A stretch of 64,000 nt of DNA, taken from contig NZ_AP018678.1 of the NCBI RefSeq assembly GCF_002218005.2, forward strand, positions 1,488,001 through 1,552,000, given 5' to 3'. The translations under genes were made by a program, and so were the position numbers. The stretch is from Vibrio algivorus. Its GTDB lineage: Bacteria; Pseudomonadota; Gammaproteobacteria; Enterobacterales; Vibrionaceae. The notes beneath the pieces are model-generated. The model ran no database searches. It was not told the DNA's origin and saw only the letters and a list, made by a program, of their open reading frames with translations. This document shows positions 61,015 to 64,000 of the stretch, one piece after another. Within the stretch, counting starts at the first letter, position 1, and each line of letters begins with the position of its first letter.

Positions 61015-62087
61015 TACAGCACTCCTTTACTACTTGGCAATTCATTACCTTCCACTTTTATCGCTTGGCGAAAAGTGCGTCCAAAGGCTTTAAACAAGCT
61101 TTCGATAATGTGGTGATCGTTATCACCCGTTGAAGATAAGTGAAGCGTACAAGCCAGGGTATCCGTCAATGAACGGAAGAAGTGCACCACCATTTCAGTG
61201 GATAAATCGCCTACTTGTTCACGGCTGAACTTAGCGTCAAACTTTAGGTAAGGACGGCCAGACAAATCCAAACCACATTGCGCTAAACATTCATCCATTG
61301 GCAAGCTAAAACCAAAACGACCGATACCACGCTTATCACCTAGTGCTTCTTTTAACGCTTGGCCAAGTGCTAAAGCGGTATCTTCAATGGTGTGGTGATC
61401 ATCAATGTGTAAATCACCTTTAACGTCCACTTTCATTTGAAAACCGCCATGAGTAGCGATTTGATCTAACATGTGATCAAAAAAGCCCATACCGGTTGAG
61501 ATTTGGTTGCCACCTTGTTCATCTAAATTAACTGAAATACGAATATCGGTTTCTTTGGTAGTACGAACAACGGTGGCAGTACGAGCATTGACTGTTAGGT
61601 CTTTTAAGATATCAAGCCAGTTCATAGTTTCAGGGTTGTACTGAATACCACGGATCGCCATGTTCTCTGCGAGTTGTAAATCGGTTGCACGATCGCCAAT
61701 GACTGCTGACGTTTTAAAGTCGACTCTACCTTGCTGTAGATAGTCTTTGACTAGACCTAATTTCGGTTTACGACAAGTACAGTTATCAGCATCAAAGTGT
61801 GGGCAAATCAATACATCATCAAACTTAACGCCTTGTGATGAAAAGATATCCATCATCATATTATGTGGGGCATCGAAATCAGCTTGAGGGTAGCTATCGG
61901 TACCTAGACCATCTTGGTTGGTTACCATCACTAAACGATAACCTGCATCTTGCAGTTTTAATAATACCGGAATGACATTAGGTTCGAATTTCAGCTTGTC
62001 TAAACGGTCAACTTGAAAATCTTCCGGCGGCTCAACAATTAAGGTCCCATCACGGTCGATAAAAAGAATTTTATTAGCTTGGCTCAC
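61014..62087 (-). CDS. hisB: Bifunctional histidinol-phosphatase/imidazoleglycerol-phosphate dehydratase HisB
   Basis: A 357-residue fusion. The N-terminal HAD phosphatase (about 1-165) has the nucleophile motif FIDRDGTLIVEPP, zinc cysteines in CPHFDADNCTCRKPK and the acidic IGDRATD. The dehydratase (about 168-357) has metal-binding GFFDHMLDQIATHGG, DIHIDDHHTIED-like LHIDDHHTIEDTA and DNDHHIIESLFKAF. The GTG start at 62087 is chosen because AGGAAG precedes it and the protein then begins like other HisB; the in-frame ATG at 62117 would add ten unrelated residues. Confidence 0.95.
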   Translation of the reverse strand: MSQANKILFIDRDGTLIVEPPEDFQVDRLDKLKFEPNVIPVLLKLQDAGYRLVMVTNQDGLGTDSYPQADFDAPHNMMMDIFSSQGVKFDDVLICPHFDADNCTCRKPKLGLVKDYLQQGRVDFKTSAVIGDRATDLQLAENMAIRGIQYNPETMNWLDILKDLTVNARTATVVRTTKETDIRISVNLDEQGGNQISTGMGFFDHMLDQIATHGGFQMKVDVKGDLHIDDHHTIEDTALALGQALKEALGDKRGIGRFGFSLPMDECLAQCGLDLSGRPYLKFDAKFSREQVGDLSTEMVVHFFRSLTDTLACTLHLSSTGDNDHHIIESLFKAFGRTFRQAIKVEGNELPSSKGVL

Positions 62088-62156
62088 ATTGACTTCCTTT
62101 CTTAGAGCAGCCACCAATTAAGTTTGATGGCTCAAATTTTTTATATGCTGTTATTT

Positions 62157-62178
62157 ATACCCAGTTACTTGGGTATAT
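62157..62178. repeat. Compact TATACCCA palindrome between hisC and hisB
   Basis: TATACCCAGTTACTTGGGTATA is a shortened member of the palindromic family seen at 29301 and 57841, with the arms brought together. It lies inside the his operon and could affect transcript folding between hisC and hisB. Confidence 0.8.
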
Positions 62179-62189
62179 AAGTTAATAAG

Positions 62190-63239
62190 CTACGCAATGG
62201 CACTAATCTGATTACGGATAAAGCTTAAGGTTTTTTCGCATTCATCACGATTACCGATACTGATTCGAACGCAATCTTTAATTAGCGAGTTACGTAAAAT
62301 AATGCCGTTATCCCACGCAGCTTTAAACATTGCATCACCTTCTGGGAATTGAATAAGCAGATAGTTACCCCAACCGTCATAAACTGTCACGCCTTGCAGC
62401 ATTGATAAACCCGCTTGTAAATAAGCACGGTTAGCCGAAAGATCAAGTACTTGATATTTCATGCGCGCAAGCCCTGCTTCAGATAATGCCTGACAAGCAA
62501 TTTCAGCCACTGGAATCGGTACAGGATACGGAGCAATCACTTTCAATAATACATTGATTAACTCTTCGTTAGCTAAGGTAAAACCACAACGTAATCCAGC
62601 AAGAGCAAAGGCTTTCGACATGGTTCGTAAAATGGCTAGGTTAGGATATTGTTCAAGTAAATCGACTGTTGAGGCTTCAGGGCAAAAATCAATATAGGCT
62701 TCATCCATCACCACAATGGCTTTGTCTTGTGTCATTTCCAACAACGCAACGATATCTTCTCGCTTGATCAGATTACCTGTTGGGTTATTTGGACTGCAGA
62801 CAAATACCAACTTAACATTATCTAACTGCGCTTGAATAGCCGTTAAATCAAGCTGCCATTCTTGCGTTAAAGGTACGATTTTACGTTCAACACCTATCGT
62901 TTCTGCACTAATTGCATACATGCCATAAGTCGGTGGGCAATAAAGGATCGCATCTTGGTTCGGTTCGCAAAAAGCACGTATAAGTAACTCGATACCTTCA
63001 TCAGCACCGCGAGAAGTTAAGACCTGCTCAGCTGACACTCCTGCATAGCTTGCGTAAGCTTCAATCAAGTCTTTAGGCTGGCACTCACTATAGCGATTTA
63101 AGCGAGTAAAATTGGTTTTGTATTCATTATCAAACGGTGACTCATTAGCATTTAACCAAACATCACCACTACCACCAATACGGCGAGCCGACAGGTATGG
63201 TGTTAAAGCTTGAACTTGTTTACGGGCTAACTTTTCCAT
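62190..63239 (-). CDS. hisC: Histidinol-phosphate aminotransferase HisC
   Basis: A 349-residue PLP-dependent fold-type I aminotransferase. Substrate and cofactor residues are seen in VWLNANESPFDNEY, SPNNPTGNLI, VVMDEAYIDFCPE and the PLP-lysine motif RTMSKAFALAGLRCGF. It follows hisD by 11 bases. The length matches E. coli HisC (356). Confidence 0.97.
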   Translation of the reverse strand: MEKLARKQVQALTPYLSARRIGGSGDVWLNANESPFDNEYKTNFTRLNRYSECQPKDLIEAYASYAGVSAEQVLTSRGADEGIELLIRAFCEPNQDAILYCPPTYGMYAISAETIGVERKIVPLTQEWQLDLTAIQAQLDNVKLVFVCSPNNPTGNLIKREDIVALLEMTQDKAIVVMDEAYIDFCPEASTVDLLEQYPNLAILRTMSKAFALAGLRCGFTLANEELINVLLKVIAPYPVPIPVAEIACQALSEAGLARMKYQVLDLSANRAYLQAGLSMLQGVTVYDGWGNYLLIQFPEGDAMFKAAWDNGIILRNSLIKDCVRISIGNRDECEKTLSFIRNQISAIA

Positions 63240-63250
63240 GTTCTACCTGC

Positions 63251-64000
63251 CTATTGCTGATTCAACTGTTCGTTACAAATACTGTCGATACGGATCGTCA
63301 CAGCACGTTTATGTGCATCTAGCCCTTCCGCTTCTGCCATAGTGACGACAGTTTGAGCTAAGCCTTTCAAACCCTCTTTGGATAACTCTTGCACTGTCAT
63401 ACGTTTTGAGAAGTCAGCTAAACCTAGGCTTGAATAGGTTCGAGTGTAACCATAAGTCGGTAATACGTGGTTAGTACCAGAGGCATAGTCCCCTACTGAT
63501 TCAGGTGACCATTTACCAAGGAAAATTGAGCCTGCATTATCAAGTAAGGGCAATAATTCACGAGGGTTCTTCGTCTGAACAATCAAGTGCTCTGGGCCAT
63601 AGAAGTTTGAAATCGACACGCATTGAGTCAAAGATTCAGTAATCACAATCAAACTTGAACCTAAAGCTTTCTTTGCAATATCGCTGCGAGATAAAGACTT
63701 AAGCTGTTGCTGTACAGCTTCTGCTACTTGATCAGCAATCATAGGTGATGGCGTTAATAGCACGACTTGTGAATCTGGGCCGTGTTCGGCTTGTGATAAT
63801 AAATCCGCAGCCACAAAATCAGCATCAGCAGTTTCATCGGCAATCACTAATACTTCAGAAGGACCTGCTGGCATATCTATAGCAGCACCACGGAAATCAT
63901 TGCTTACTTGACGTTTTGCTTCGGTCACAAAAGCATTACCTGGGCCAAAGATTTTATCTACTTTAGAAACTGTCTCAGTACCATAAGCCATTGCTGCAAC
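63251..64000 (-). CDS. hisD: Histidinol dehydrogenase HisD, C-terminal part
   Basis: The window ends inside this gene; the reading frame is open to the last base (VAAMAYGTETV). HisD is a zinc enzyme oxidising histidinol to histidine in two NAD-dependent steps. Visible are KIFGPGNAFVTEAKRQ, PAGPSEVLVIADETAD, LLSQAEHGPDSQVVLLTPS and the zinc/active-site SGTNHVLPTYGYTRTYSSLG. The methionine at 63991 is internal, not the start. Confidence 0.97.
   Translation of the reverse strand, partial: VAAMAYGTETVSKVDKIFGPGNAFVTEAKRQVSNDFRGAAIDMPAGPSEVLVIADETADADFVAADLLSQAEHGPDSQVVLLTPSPMIADQVAEAVQQQLKSLSRSDIAKKALGSSLIVITESLTQCVSISNFYGPEHLIVQTKNPRELLPLLDNAGSIFLGKWSPESVGDYASGTNHVLPTYGYTRTYSSLGLADFSKRMTVQELSKEGLKGLAQTVVTMAEAEGLDAHKRAVTIRIDSICNEQLNQQ

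Overview
The window looks like a chromosomal segment of a Vibrionaceae bacterium, most likely a Vibrio. It is AT-rich, and its gene content and order are typical of the group: nadA-cpoB-pal-tolBARQ-ybgC, cydABX-ybgE, ruvCAB-aspS-cmoAB, lpxH next to an EAL/HDOD gene, and a full his operon. The species cannot be named from the sequence alone.

Layout. Positions 1-2163 hold the end of a respiratory nitrate reductase operon (narH 3' end, narJ, narI). Positions about 2470-26280 are an accessory island ending at a tRNA-Ser(GGA) gene. From the left it contains a hipBA toxin-antitoxin pair, a C-terminal fragment of a second hipA, a complete type I BREX set (brxL, pglZ, pglX, brxC, brxB, brxA on the minus strand), a two-gene insertion between brxC and pglX (a PD-(D/E)XK nuclease-like protein and an OLD/AriA-like ATPase), a small excisionase-type HTH gene, and a four-gene SMC operon resembling Wadjet (jetA-B-C-D order). 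A divergent WYL-domain regulator of the BrxR type follows. Overlapping or closely spaced genes suggest that the 13 minus-strand genes from jetA to brxL are read in one direction, with a possible second control point in a 144-bp gap before the HTH gene. No integrase is visible.

Positions 26279-64000 are core chromosome: tRNA-Ser, alaE, a UPF0149 gene, nadA, the Tol-Pal operon, cytochrome bd oxidase, Holliday-junction genes with a LexA box before ruvA, aspS, the cmo5U tRNA-modification pair, a membrane/periplasm cluster of retropepsin-like protease, inactive transglutaminase-7TM protein and ATP-grasp ligase, then tdk, cysS, ppiB, lpxH, a cdgJ-like EAL/HDOD gene, ychJ, a marR-emrA-emrB efflux operon with visible operators, and hisD(partial)-C-B-H-A-F-IE.

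The core part is dotted with short non-coding mobile or palindromic elements: a 231-bp MITE-like element whose end forms the tdk stop codon, a 117-bp element flanked by CTAG, a 271-bp element with 26-bp inverted ends and several solo relatives, and a 128-bp inverted-repeat element after ppiB. The most interesting system is the combined BREX + SMC/TOPRIM (Wadjet-like) + ATPase/nuclease island under a single divergent BrxR-type regulator.
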